Shown here: in pieces, positions 21,346-33,349 of the stretch | Position numbering within the stretch: position 1 is the stretch's first letter | How the letters are laid out: each line of letters opens with the position of its first letter | Assembly (NCBI GenBank): GCA_013054445.1 | Contig: JAAMPI010000030.1 | Location: 1 to 64,000 of the forward strand | Reading direction: 5' to 3' | DNA: 64,000 bases | Source of the DNA: Cudoniella acicularis | Lineage: Eukaryota; Ascomycota; Leotiomycetes; Helotiales; Helotiaceae | The notes under the pieces: model-generated | What the model was told of the DNA's origin: nothing | Databases searched by the model: none | What the model saw: only the letters and a program-made list of their open reading frames with translations | Position numbers and translations under genes: made by a program

Positions 21346-23423
21346 GTCGACAAAATAGAAGAGGAAAATAGTATTAAAATTTGATCTTGCAGCCGCTGAA
21401 AATAGTGAAAAGAGTGAAAATAATGATATGGGACTCACCCATGACTGGCACGAAGTTCCAAGAGCCAGGAACAGGATGATAGCCATGTTTTTCTGGAATT
21501 AGTTAACATCATGAGACACTCTTTGTGGAGGCTCAGGAATAATTATGCATATGAAATCAAAAATCCTTTGCACCTTGAAAAGTCCGTGCGATGGACATAT
21601 ACTCTTCCGGCACACTCCCGATGGGAATAGGAGGCGAAGCTTTGTGCTACATAATTAATGAACCCTGCATAAAATGTACCGATTGGTAATTTGATAAGGC
21701 TGGGACGTTGAATTGTAGCTAGAGGCTTCAGCGGTAGTATTGTTGAGGCAGAACAAGGTTATCTTGAACCTGAGGCCCAAAATCCTTCCTACCAGCCACG
21801 CATGAAGCTGAAAACACCCACATTGAGCTAAAAGTAATCCAGGAGAATATTCGTCCGATGATGACAGTGCCAATCACAATCCATTTTCCTTGTGAGGCTT
21901 GTTTCAGAAGGAGGGATCGACAGAGACTCGACTAAATAAGGCTGTCGTACAAAGTTGGTGTCCCACAAATGTTCTTAATAGGAGACCGAAGGGACAACGG
22001 CACCTCCAATTGTTAACCTAAAGTTCCTTATAGCTTGATCCGATACGTGTGAAAATGGGATGAACAAGGTTTTCTTAGCGAAATGAAATAGCAACGTGAC
22101 ATAGCATTTGAAAAATCTTTAAGTCGACCTTGCCACCAGCTGAAAACAATTTCAATAATCCAGAGCTTCTGCGCAAGAAACGGAGGAAGGAAGGATCAGT
22201 GCAGATTAAATAACCTGAAACAACGTAACTGTGAATCACCAATTGCCCTTTAGAGCACTCGCTGCTTTCTCTTTTAGGAAAGGCATACTATGTGGCCGGT
22301 TTCGAGGCAAGTCATTCGCCACTTGGCCAGAGTTTCTGCCTCGACGTTCATCTGATATTTCCCCACTAGACCGTTATTTAAACAAATGCGGATCTTGGAT
22401 CACCACTTCTCGCAATGGGCGTGGGCTTCTGAGGTTAACGATCCGGGCGACGGATCATTCTAAAGAAAGGCAAACCTTTCATACTGGCTGTGCACTCTAA
22501 ATCTCGAATACGTTGCGTTCAGAAAGGTTTGCGTCTTCGGGTAGTCCGAGACGGAAGGAGTGTTGCGTCGCCAATTTAGAAAATTGATAGCGTTATCGAA
22601 AATGCCATTCATCTCCACATAAACTGCGAGGCTGTGACAACTTGTCTCAGTGCCACTTCCATTCGACGGAGGCACGACCCATTGCTCGTTGATTCACGAG
22701 GGGCTTTCACACTAGGAGATCGTTGTAGCAGATATTCTAGCCATTCTTGTTGCTGCCCAGGCATCTCCGGAGACTACGAGCCCTGCTAATATGTAGATGG
22801 TAAGACTTACGATTCTCGCAGCCTCGAGGTATGCCCCATGAAAATTGCAGAAAGACAAAGGCAATCCTGAATATCGGATTAGCTACTAGATCAGGCCTTG
22901 ATGGAAGTGTAGCGTTATCAGCTCCATGGGTTGTTACTTGCAACATTTCGTATTAGGAATATACCACCCTGGTATCGGTTGCGAAATAGGCAGATAAGTT
23001 GGAGGCCTTCTGTGCTGAATGACTTCGACGCTTAGTGGTGACAACTGCGTAAGCCATCTTTGCGACAGCGGAATTTAGGGCCAGAGTCCCTGATCGAGTG
23101 CGTTACTCTGGGGTAAGTGCGACTTTGAGCAGAATATTTGCACTTGCAACATATGGAAACGGACGCGCAGATTCTTCAAAGCAAACAAAAAGGAGTAGAT
23201 GTTGAGAGATACAAGACTTTGTTTACACAAAATTGCCGAAAATGAAATCAAATGTAACCAAATCAAGACAGCGCTTCAAAAATAACAGCCAATCGCTTCA
23301 TGACAGATACATAGTACATGATTATACACCCTCTTTCTATCTGCGGACAAAAAATTGCTGCCGACTGTTCATGTTAACCGTTGTTAGGATTTCCAAAACA
23401 CATTTTTTGGAAGCTTGCCAAAA
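21346..23423. other. Intergenic with unassigned fragments
   Basis: About 2 kb. A minus-strand stretch at 22740-22860 can be read as a hydrophobic helix (VSLTIYILAGLVVSGDAWA) and another at 22460-22675 has coding-like composition, but no frame is maintained and I recognise no family. They may be relics. Confidence 0.35.
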
Positions 23424-26338
23424 CTATGAAAGTTTTCTTCCAATCTTACCCGAAAGCAGAGCCTGCTTTAACTTTTCCCCAAGTCCTGCTTCAAGCTTTA
23501 CTCCGGCTTGCCAATCAAGACAATCGGCACAGTCACCATATTGCTGTTGCTCAAGCAGGCTCTTGACCATTGCGTAGGCTTCAGGATTAACATCTCCTAC
23601 GCTGGCGAGCTGCTCTTCCAAAAGAAATCTTCCAGCTGGACTGACTGCTGCATTTTTGTAAGTTCCTCGCTTCGGTTTGTAGTCCGCTTCTTTCGATAAG
23701 TCATTTAACATAAGCGCTGGCATGAGTTCTAGCTCGATTTCAATCCAGGTCTCCTCCAAAACAAAATCCATACGACATAAGATCTCATGGTCCAGCCGAT
23801 GCCCCGCAGTGTCTTGGATCATAATCTCAGACGTGCCAAAAGCAAGACCGTAGACCTTGTCATGTAGTCCGAATTCCATTTTGTTGTACTTCACAAATTC
23901 TTCTGCTATGCGCCGTTTCACAGAAGGGAGATCTTGGGTTGCTTCTTCTAGAGTTTGAAGAAGCACCATAACAATTGTAAAAATGCCACCATAGTTGAGG
24001 AATACCACAGGAGGGGTACCACCAAAGTCTGATACAAGATCCGTTTTGATTCTGTCCAGAAACTCAACCACATTTCGGGGTTGCGTAGCAAGAGAGGGGA
24101 ATTGTTGAAGGTCCAATTTAGACTTTTTGTAGCATGCTTCTCCAAGCGCGTACAATTTGCTAGCGTTTTTGAATAAGGAATGTTGATTTGACCGTCCTTT
24201 CTGCCGAAGTAGAGCGGACTCGGCGACTTTTCCACCTTTGCCACGACGCTTGGTGTTGAACTTGGCAAAGTAAGATGACTTGGTACCTATACCTGCAGAA
24301 AAGGAACCAAGGAAGCTGCGTTGTTCGGTGCATCCTTCAAGGATGGACGATCCCCCCAAGAAATATGTCATTTTTGAAGATTTCAATGGCCCGCTCAAAC
24401 ACGCCGATAGGCTTTTTGACATGTCCGCATTCTAGAAGCATGTTACACAAGTGGAAGAAACCAACCATGAATTCGGGACGATCCCAACATTTAGTCCCCC
24501 AATCATACACCATGTTCAATAATTTCGCTTGGCCTGTTCCGCAGAGATACGGCGAGTAAATCCATAGCCCGCTGGCACTACTTTGGGCAAACATCGATGT
24601 TGGGAGACGATTGCTGGGATCTGACAAGGACGAATTGGTGTCGCCACATGATTGTGCACCAGTGGTCGAAACATCAAGATGTGAGATAGGCGCGTTCCAA
24701 AGACCGGCATCCCCTTGTCTGTCTGTATCCTCTTTAAACATCTTAATGAGAAGTTCGGGAGAATTGACCCAGCGGTTGCGAACAGCTCGAACTTCTCTGA
24801 GATCATTGTAGTTATCCCAAATAAATGTGGGGTGTGTGGCTCCGTAGCGGTCAATTGGAGGAGTGTTTACTGCTGCTGCCCAGCGCTTTGCTTTGAGCAT
24901 CGAATCCACAACTAGTTGAAGTTGAAAGACATGGTGTGGTTTCAATTCATGGAGAATCAGACTTTCGGGCTTTTGCATTGCAAGGACCGTAATATCCTTC
25001 ACGAATTCCATTGGGCCCCAAACCTCTCTATTAGTCCATTCCGTCTTGAACGGAGTAAAAGACCAATCTAGCTTCTCTGCGTTTTCGAGAGGCGTGCTAC
25101 TCTTCAGACCACTTAGGCGACGGGCCGTATAAGTATTGACGAGATCGTAAAGCCAAGATATTGTATAGTCTGATTTCCATTGCCTCATTCTCTCGGGGGT
25201 GATTAGGGAACGTTCGTTTGATGCAGATACTAAATCAGATTCCAATTCATCCGTTTGAGCGAGGGCTACGTCTTCTGTTCAGCTTTTTGCGATATTCTGT
25301 GATGAATGTGACCAAATTATTGTGAGTATTTGAGAGAAGGCCTTCTTCGGCGTTTTTCAGGTCATTTCTTCGACTCTTGATAATCTGTTGCGATTTTGAT
25401 TTAGTAGGACCTTTTGCACTACCAATAACATCGACATCGACATTACGGACAAGGTGGTTGATAATTTCTCAGTAATGCAAACAGTCTGGGTAATCCATAG
25501 CCAGATCATACTAGGCTGTTTTTAGAATCTCGACGGCAAGGTTGCTCAAGGCACCTGCTGTGCAATGCACCTTTCCTTGCCCGACTTGGTGCCATAGGTC
25601 AAACATATACCTAAATCATCAGCTTTTGCTGGGTATAAGGGTGGTGTATAAATACCTTCGTAAATCCAGGAAGTCGCGAATGAAAAAGCACACAGCAAAA
25701 TAGACCTCGGAATTTGCAATATCTTCAAGCTCCGCTTCATCTTCAGACGGAAGCACTTCAATGTCCAGCTTTTCGAAAGCGTTCATGAAGTACACAGCTT
25801 GAGGGTTCTCTGTTGATTTTGCAATGTCCGTTGCACCTCCACCAGCCTTCTTTGTGTATTTCTTCCCATCCGGATATTTTTCTCTCCATGCTGCCCCACT
25901 AAGAGTATCCCAGGCTGATTTCAGAGCATCGATGAATGGTTTATGTGCCTCGCTACTCTGCTTGAGATCCTCATCTGGATTGTCCGTCCACAGCTTCTGG
26001 TAACACTGATATGCGACAGTCCTTGCGCGAATAACCGAATCGAACAGAGCAGAGATACCATCTGGCACAGCTTCCTGTGCCTCCGCTATGATATTGGAGA
26101 GAGAGAGCAGGCCGGTAAATGTGACTTCGGGTGATGCCAGGTTCTCCTGTGCGGCTCGAGTTGCGCGTGCAGCTTTCTTTTTGTTCTTCGAATAGTTGTT
26201 CTTGGGCCGAACGGAAACATCAGATGCAACGGCAGAAGCAGTAGTGACGATCCATTTCAAGAGGATCGAGGTATTGTGCTTGTATTGGAGGTAGAAACTT
26301 CGGTAACTCTAAGTGCTGAGGGCGGGAGAGTTCTCCAT
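23424..26338 (-). pseudogene. DUF6604-type fungal protein, multiply disrupted
   Basis: Best start MENSPALST at 26338, after which a TAG (26311-26309) interrupts before SYRSFYLQYKHNTSILLKW, the Y-x2-YK-x-T-x4-L-x-W opening typical of DUF6604 N-terminal domains. The domain continues (EVYFAVCFFIRDFLDLRR, then across an intron to YMFDLWHQVGQGK). Two more stops (TAG 25513-25511, TGA 25471-25469), one frameshift near 25275 and one in a six-base C run (24352-24357; G on the coding strand) break the frame. The C-terminal half is otherwise well kept to the stop at 23424. Each nonsense codon can be explained by a single C-to-T change. The function of the family is unknown; some members sit in heterokaryon-incompatibility or NLR-like contexts. 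Naming rests on remembered family features. Confidence 0.6.
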
Positions 26339-27101
26339 TGTGTTGCAAATGATCCAGTCTCAGTGGCCTGCAGCGGTATGTTCACATTAGCTTTTTGAGA
26401 CGAGATTTGGGGGGAGGGCAGGTGGCAAACGAGATGGGACGATTCGACTGTGCATCAGAGCCTTAGGCGCAACGTAGAGATGGAACAAGTACGGAGCGGG
26501 TAGATCAAACCTGTAGCTGCGATGCTTTAGAAGCTGCGAGGCACCTGAAAACTGGGCTTTGCAGGTGCAAAATGGCCTCTGGATAAAGTATTAACTCGAG
26601 ATCATGTATGGAAAGAAATACAATTCGCGAATTGGATGTGGATTTTATTTCATGGCGCTTCACCGTCTTTCGTAGTGCCAATGAATGTGGGGTAGCTTCA
26701 AAAGCACTCTAGGGAGAAACATTGATACCCTAAATACAGGGGCCAGACGCTAAATCTGACTAGATTGGCACTATTGGGGTCTCGGTTAGGTACAACGCCG
26801 TACCCTTATCTGCGTACATAAGTACGCTATCGTTTGCAATAACCTTGAAGCTGCACACTCAACCGCATGCCCTCTTTTGAATCGATCTCCTGACATTGCA
26901 ATCGGCCCATAGGATATCTGCGCTAAAGGCTTCATGGTTCCAGGTCGCAGCTTTGGCGAGAAAAGCCTAAAAATGTCCAACATGCAGAGAACGGCACGAC
27001 ACAGCTTTTTCATCATTCCTGTCCGCCAATCTGATCCTTGGCTTGAAGTCTCTTAACTAGCTTCTTGTGGTGCACCTCTCCAACGCCTCCTACAGTCCGA
27101 G
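26339..27101. other. Intergenic, divergent promoter region
   Basis: About 760 bp between the DUF6604-type pseudogene (-) and the deaminase-like pseudogene (+). Small frames only; nothing supported. Confidence 0.4.
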
Positions 27102-28010
27102 ATGTCGCCCAAGGCAATCTCGACATACTCCGAACGTCAAGAGTGAGGCAGCGGCAACTGCGTTCGGACGACGGGTTTGTTGCGAGTATACCCAAAATTG
27201 AGCTTCATGTTCACATTGAAGGGAACATGAGCCCTGCATTAAGATGGAAATTGGCTCAAAGAAATGGAGTCTCCCTTACTAAAGGAGCAGAAAATATCCC
27301 GCTCTCGTCTTTGGCCGAAGTCGAAGAGGCATATAAGCATATCCGAGGAAGGATTGGTGCAAATTCCGTAGAAGGTCGACATTGTCTATCGTTCTTTGAA
27401 GCTTACTATGGAGGCTTTGACCTTTTGCAGACCGAGCAGGATTACTATGATCTTGCCATGGGTTATTTTGAGCAAGCCAGCCGTATGAACATTCGTTACT
27501 GCGCCCTTCTTCGGCCCCCAAGGCCATACTCCACGTGGGGTACCCATGAAAACGATGGAGGGATTTCGTAGGGCCCAAAAAGAGGCCGAAACTCAACTTA
27601 GGGTAAGCCAACTTCTTCAAATCGAGCAACTTGCTGATCTATTCTAGCTTAAATCTTAATGGATCATGCGTTTTCTCCGTGACATGTCTCTAGATTCCGC
27701 AAAGGAGCAGTATACATCTGCCATACCATACAAGGATATGATAATAGGTGTAGGTCTCGATTCTGATGGATTCGAACGGCCCCCGGCAATGTTTGAAGAC
27801 ATCAAAATAAAAATTGCGAGCGATGATCCGGCTTATATGGAGGATAATTGGGTTCTCCATAACCTCCTCATGCTTCGAGAAAGGTGTAATATGACGAACG
27901 CGGATCTAGCACAGCTGCAACGTAATGCAGTTGCCATATGCTGGGCAAACTCCGATATCAAACGCTCAGTACTGGCTGATATTGATGAGTTTGAAACGTC
28001 TTTCGTCTGA
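27102..28010 (+). pseudogene. Adenosine-deaminase-like protein, catalytic core deleted
   Basis: The amidohydrolase N-terminal metal motif is clear (PKIELHVHIEGNMSPALRWK, HxH), as are the C-terminal SDDPAY motif and its following helices. Between them the protein jumps from GVGLDSDGFERPPAMFE to IKIKIASDDPAYM, so roughly 130 residues that should hold the HAGE motif, the second metal His and the substrate-binding Asp are missing. Frames also break: near 27145 (the MSPKAISTYSERQE start is in another frame), near 27504 (FFGPQGHTPRGV needs a shift), and a TAA at 27657-27659 after a GTAAGC..TAG intron. It cannot encode an active deaminase. The ancestral role would be purine nucleoside or adenine deamination. 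Downstream is a purine/vitamin-type permease pseudogene on the same strand. Confidence 0.8.
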
Positions 28011-28348
28011 TATGGCATCTTGAATTTTGATTTTTCTGCATGAGATCTCAAAACAATGTTCAATATCCTTCGAGTTACTAGATGCGAATGTTTAAGGCCA
28101 AATTGTTCCATTAAAACAATTACCTTCTGCAAAGTGGGCCACTTTCCCGGTTTCACAAGTGTGTCGCGTGAAAACGGCTGCGGCGCGGTATAGGAGACGA
28201 TCTCCCCCACTCTCAGAGGTAAATGCAACGTACCACTGATAGCTTATCTTCACGGCCAAGAGTTATTCAAAAACCTTTCGATGAGGGCTTTTTTGTCAAT
28301 TTTAGTCCTAGAGTTTCTCTTTCGTTCATTTTGTGTACGCTCAACAAA

Positions 28349-30101
28349 ATGGCAACCCAGAAGGCAGCCAGCATGGTTGAAGGGGAACTTCAAGAAGTCA
28401 GCCTTTATACCCAAGCGTTAGCCAAACGAGTTTTACGAAAAATTGACACTCGGATATTACTCATTATGTTTGTCACCTATAATATGAATTTTATGGATAA
28501 GACTATTTTGTCATTGGCAGCTGTCTTTGGCTTGGAAGAGAACAATCACCTCGTTTGAACGCAATATTCCTAGGTATTCTCGATACTCTATTTTGGATAC
28601 CTCTTCTTCGAATACCCTACAACCCTTTTGATCCAACGGCTACCTGTTGGAAAATATCTCTCCGGTGTCACTCTTGTTTGGGGTGCAATTGTTGCCTGTA
28701 CTACAGCATGCACGAGCTTTGGAGGGCTGGCTACCTGTCGGTTCTTCCTTGGTGTAGCAGTAAGTTATGATTGTTTTGGTTAGTGCAGAGGTCATGCGAA
28801 TAGCCTTCATCAGGAAGCAACTGTTTCGCCAGCATTTGTGTATGTCACAAGCATGTGGTACACTAGAGACGAAATCCCTGCTCGAACGGGAGTTTGGTTT
28901 GCGGGGAACAGCTGTGGTGGCTTCATCGCATCTCTTTTGGCTTACGGTATTGGCCAAATCAAGGAACCACTTCACCCGTGGCAGTGGATGTTCCTCGTAT
29001 GCTGACAAGTGCTCTTCGCGGACTATCGCTGACCGAATGTAGATATTTGGAGTGGCCACCAGCCTTTAGAGTATTGCGATATTTTTCTTCCTCCCCAACA
29101 CGATCAGTCACGCAGAACTCCTAACAGAAGAAGAGAAACAATATGCTGAGGACTGCGTGGTTACTGGTGGGACGGGACGAACTGAACCTATTAACAGCCA
29201 ATGGAAAATCGAGCAAGTTTTTGAATGTCTTAGAGATCCAAAAACCTACTTCTTTGCTGTCATCTCTATCTTGACCCAGGTAAATAGTCATCTAGCCCCT
29301 ACCTCTGATTTTTCTAATGTCTGGTAGATCCCAAATGGCGGCACAGGCAGCTTTGGAAACCTTGCACTTAAAAGCTTTGGGTTTATGAGCCTTCAATCGA
29401 CTTTGGTGACTCTTCCCGCATCGGTCATTTCCATGACCATAATTTTGACAACTGGGTGGCTGGCGAGTCGGTACCGAAATATCACGACATTTTTGATCAT
29501 TGCGGTCGTCATTCCTCCTGTCGTCGGAAGTGCTCTGATTTTCTCCGAGAAAGTGAAGGGCGTTCGCCTTTTTGCATATTATTGTGTTAGTCAATGCAGC
29601 CTTATGTTTTTTTTGTTAATATATCCTTGATTTTACTGACATTTCACAACTTCAAACAGGCCCCAGTGCTATTTCCCTTGCGCTAGGCCTGGTCTCCTCC
29701 AATTATAAAGGCGTCACGAAGAGAATGGCGGTCACAGCCGTGCCTTTCCTCACCTATTGTGCAGGGAACATTGCTGGACCGCAAACTTTCATATCCTCGG
29801 AAGCAAAAAGGTTCGTAATTTCTCTAGGGGCTGGAAAATGTTGTGCGCGATACTTAAAACTAACCTTCTTCCAAGCGGCTATCCTACTGCTTTTAAGGCA
29901 ATCGTCATATGCTACGGCTTCGTTATGATCATATCCCTAAGCTTCCGACTCTACCTGACACTAGCCAACAGGTCTCGCGATAAAAAGGAAGGGGCTGCGA
30001 CAGTCGAACAACCTGCGATACCAGGCAAAGTAGAACTGACAGCGGAAGATTACGAGGACATCACGGATTTCAAGACACCAGGATTTCGGTATCGCATGTA
30101 A
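28349..30101 (+). pseudogene. MFS transporter, DAL5/allantoate-nicotinate type, with three in-frame stops
   Basis: Begins MATQKAASMVEGELQEVS and matches the anion:cation symporter branch of the MFS: MNFMDKTILSLAAVFGL, then GYLFFEYPTTLLIQRLPVGK, CRFFLGVAEATVSPAFVYV, WYTRDEIPARTGVWFAGN and the C-terminal helices to GFRYRM. Introns with standard donors are recognisable after GVA, after WMFL, after ILTQ, after FAYY and after SEAK. The coding frame holds throughout but contains TGA (28556-28558), TAG (28571-28573, expected Trp) and TAG (29067-29069, expected Trp). TGG-to-TAG is a CpA-to-TpA change on the other strand. Substrates of the family include allantoate, ureidosuccinate, nicotinate and pantothenate, fitting a nitrogen-scavenging partner of the adjacent deaminase relic. 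Confidence 0.82.
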
Positions 30102-30796
30102 CGTGCAACGAAGATTTACAGAGTGAAAGCCAGGGCGGAAGCCCCGAATGCGACCACGCGTAAAGTGGTTGAGGCTCAAGCGGTGAGTCGTATAAATAAC
30201 GCCAATCATGAAGAAAGAAATGTCGAAAGACGCGTCGTGCAAATGCGGTGCAATGACCCACTTTCTGGTGTTTGCTTGGTCCTAAAATAGATATTTCGCT
30301 TGTTGTTCGAATCAAACCCCTTTTTCTCGTGTTAGTAGGAAGGCTGTGAAGAGGCCCTTCCAGCAATCTCGACATGGTCGCATATTTCAAAAATTGAGCC
30401 AATTAGTACGCAGATTTCGCGATCACGGCTAGGTGCATCAAGTGCTGTGCCAACCGGCGCTGGTGTTTTGACAAGGGGGGCCGCCGAAATTCGCCTGCCT
30501 TACCGCAGAACCCTGCTTACCTTGACCAATGCAGGATGAGGCGGTGTTGTACGGAGCGCAAGGAATGCGTTCGTGTATGAGCATACACGTAAAGAATTTC
30601 CTCATACATATATGGGGGCTAGTGCCTTTCCACAGCTTTCCATCTTCACTTCACTTTTCCTCATCCTCAGCCGTCAAGTCAAAGTCAAGTCAAGTTCACT
30701 ATACAATAATCACTCCGTCTCCTCTTCACTTCCAATCTTCTCCTCAACAACAAACACACATCCATCCTCTCGAAGTTAATTCAAGCAACTGCCAAA
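30102..30796. other. Intergenic / promoter of the small Ser-Thr protein
   Basis: The distal part is unremarkable. From about 30640 to 30790 the sequence is strongly CT-rich with CAA-rich patches, as in the leaders of highly expressed fungal genes, ending in the context CCAAAATGG. Confidence 0.5.
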
Positions 30797-31036
30797 ATGG
30801 CCTCAGTCTACGGAACCACTGCCACTTCCCTCGCCTCCGTCGGTACCGTCCTCCCAACCGGCATCGCAAACGGCACCTACACCAACGGCACAACCACCGG
30901 TGTCACTGCACCAACACCAACCGGTTCCAGCCCCGCTGCCACGACAACCAAAGCCTCTGGCGCCAGCGCAGGAAAGAAAGCGAGCCTCGGCGGCATCGCC
31001 TTAGTCGGAATGATGCTCTTCGGACTATTGCTATAA
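30797..31036 (+). CDS. Small Thr/Ser/Gly-rich protein with hydrophobic C-terminus
   Basis: 79 residues, no intron, good start context. The body is rich in Thr, Ser, Gly and Ala (NGTTTGVTAPTPTGSS) with two N-glycosylation sequons. It ends in a lysine pair and a hydrophobic segment (ASLGGIALVGMMLFGLLL), as in GPI-anchored or tail-anchored proteins. There is no obvious N-terminal signal peptide, so tail-anchoring is as likely as GPI attachment. No family name known to me. The long CT-rich leader and biased codon choice argue that it is expressed. Confidence 0.6.
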   Translation: MASVYGTTATSLASVGTVLPTGIANGTYTNGTTTGVTAPTPTGSSPAATTTKASGASAGKKASLGGIALVGMMLFGLLL

Positions 31037-32273
31037 ATGGCGACAGACACATAATTCTTGGGCGGTTTTCTGCATCACATCGATCGATCGATTCTGATGA
31101 GTGAGAGGAAGGTTGGATACTTGGGACTGGGGAAGGAAACGAAGGGAAGGGAATGAGGCTTCGTCTCAGCTCATCTCTTACATTTTAGAGATTTAGAGAG
31201 CGAGAAAGGGGAAGCGTGTATTAATTTTTCTGGTTGTGCGGATGTTGCTATTTTTTGTGTTGTTTTCTAAAATGGCAATTTGTAACTTATATACACCGCA
31301 TTATTATGGCATGGAATGGTTATTGGTATTTACAATGGCGACGTACGCGTCGTCTCATCTCACAATCAATTTTTATTGTAGCTTGCTCTTTAACAATCAA
31401 AAGAAGCTGCAATAACTTTTACCCATTTGGATCTTCTTTCTCGAGTGACTTCGTTATTTTTTTGGGGGGGGGTTCCTGTGCCTGTTTAATTTCTTCCCTC
31501 GTGTTCTCGGAAATGAAAAATTGGTGAGACCGTGAGAGAGAGACGCAGGTGTGAGGCTCAGTAGGCGTTTAGGACACCGATAACCTTACAGTACGTGGAG
31601 GAATCCTATTTTGCATAGCAGGATTTCTTATGCACAGCAAGAATTTTCATGTACAGTTCATGTTTCAGCACCATACTTTCCTTAACCACACACTCTATTA
31701 CATAGACGAAACTCCATAAACACGTAAAAAACAAGCTTTCTCAGTTTTGAAAGTTGCGTGTTGTTTGTGTACGTATAATAAGGTGAGGCTGGGAGCCTCA
31801 TGCACACACAACCCCTTCAGGATGGACGCACAGTTACAAAGTCACGGCTGGGGACTTGGCGTGTACACGTGCCATGATTCGTGATTGGTTGCTAGGTGCG
31901 AGGGGGCTGTGAGATGTTGGGTGGTGGGTGGTTGGTTGTTTGCTGGTTTGGGGGCCAGGCAGAAAATACGGTATGCGATATTGATATGCAATGCGTGCGT
32001 GTGCGTGCACGCATGCATGGGAGAGCCTCAAAGGGGTGCGATGCGCTGTTGATGAGGCTCGGGTGTGGGCCGGTTGGTGTTTGTGGCGTTTCGTGTTTGT
32101 GGCGTTTCGTGTTGATTGATTGGCTTGATGGTTTCAGGAGTTGGGGCCGATGTTAGTAGGGGATGAGGGTTGGGCCGAAACACTCGGGTCGAGTGATGGG
32201 TTGTGAATGCAAAGGGTAGGAAGAGGGATTAATATATTCAGTGTTTGTCGTTTTAAAAGAGATTTTGACGGAT
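31037..32273. other. Intergenic
   Basis: 3' UTR of the small protein, then G/T-rich sequence with many GTG and TGG stretches around 31880-32170. No gene supported. Confidence 0.45.
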
Positions 32274-32706
32274 GTTGTAGTGGTTTGTTTTTGAAGTGCT
32301 TTGGGCGAGTTGGTGCGATAAATCGTAGACTTCTTCAGGTAGTTGTGCTAGAGCAAAATATCAGAAGCCTTTAAAAGATTTTAATTCAAACAATTTATTT
32401 TCATCAAAAAATTACGATTTGTACTAATGAGAAATGTGCGCTCTAATTGATTGCTTCTGTTTTAAGGGTGTTTTAAAGTGTTGTGGTGGTTAGATTTTGA
32501 AGCGTTTTGGGCGAGTTGGTGCAATTGATTGTCCACTCGTTCAGGTAGTTAGCTGCGCTGAAGCAAAGCGTCAGAAGTCATTAAAAGATTTTTAATTCAA
32601 ACAACTTATTTTCATGAGTAAATTACGATTTATATCAGTGGGAAATGTGCCTTCCAATTGATTGCTTCCGTATCGAGGGTGTTTGAAAGTGTTGTGGTTA
32701 GATTTT
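32274..32706 (+). repeat. Tandem duplication, ~206-bp unit
   Basis: The stretch starting GTTGTAGTGGTTTG at 32274 recurs as GTTGTGGTGGTTAG at 32480 and its beginning again at about 32691. Shared landmarks are TTTTGGGCGAGTTGGTGC, AGATTTT AATTCAAACAA and ATTGATTGCTTC. Divergence is roughly 10-15 percent by eye. Non-coding. Confidence 0.65.
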
Positions 32707-33349
32707 AGAAAGTTCATAACTCCGAAATAAGATCTTACGCATAAATTCAGGCAACGAAATAGAGGATTTAAAACTTGCGCAATAAACTAATCAAAAAATA
32801 CTGTTTCCCGTACTGACTGATAAGTAAACTAGTTAACTACAGCCACGCCTGTGAAAACTTTTCAAAACGAAGTTGTGTCTGGATTCTGGAGTGTTGAGTG
32901 AAACTGTGGCTTATGAGATTGGTATTTACGAACTCTTTATAGTTTCATTGTCGCAGAATTCCAACTCAAACCGTCGCTGTGTCAGTATTTCTAATTTACG
33001 TTTAGATCTTTCATTACTATTTTCAATTGTTGTTCGGTTGTGCCAAAATCAACCACGATTCCGGAACAAGATGTACCTACACTGAAGACCCATTAGCCGC
33101 TGCCAACCATTGCAAGCGGCTATTGACCGTGTTGGTGTTTCCGTATTATCGTTTACATCAAATTTTACCAACATCTCATCGCGGGCCTAGCTTCAAATTC
33201 CCACATTTAAGTAGATCGTGCACGCCGGAATTTGATTGGGACTTCCACTCAAAGGATCGACGAACTGCAGTATCTGAAACTTCAAACAAACTAATCCTTC
33301 ATTCTCACCTTCAAAATCGCACAACTTGTCTCTCATCCAACCTTCCACG

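Noticed and set aside
23233..24922. Plus-strand frames across the DUF6604-type pseudogene
   Set aside because: Antisense shadows; the minus strand carries the conserved protein.
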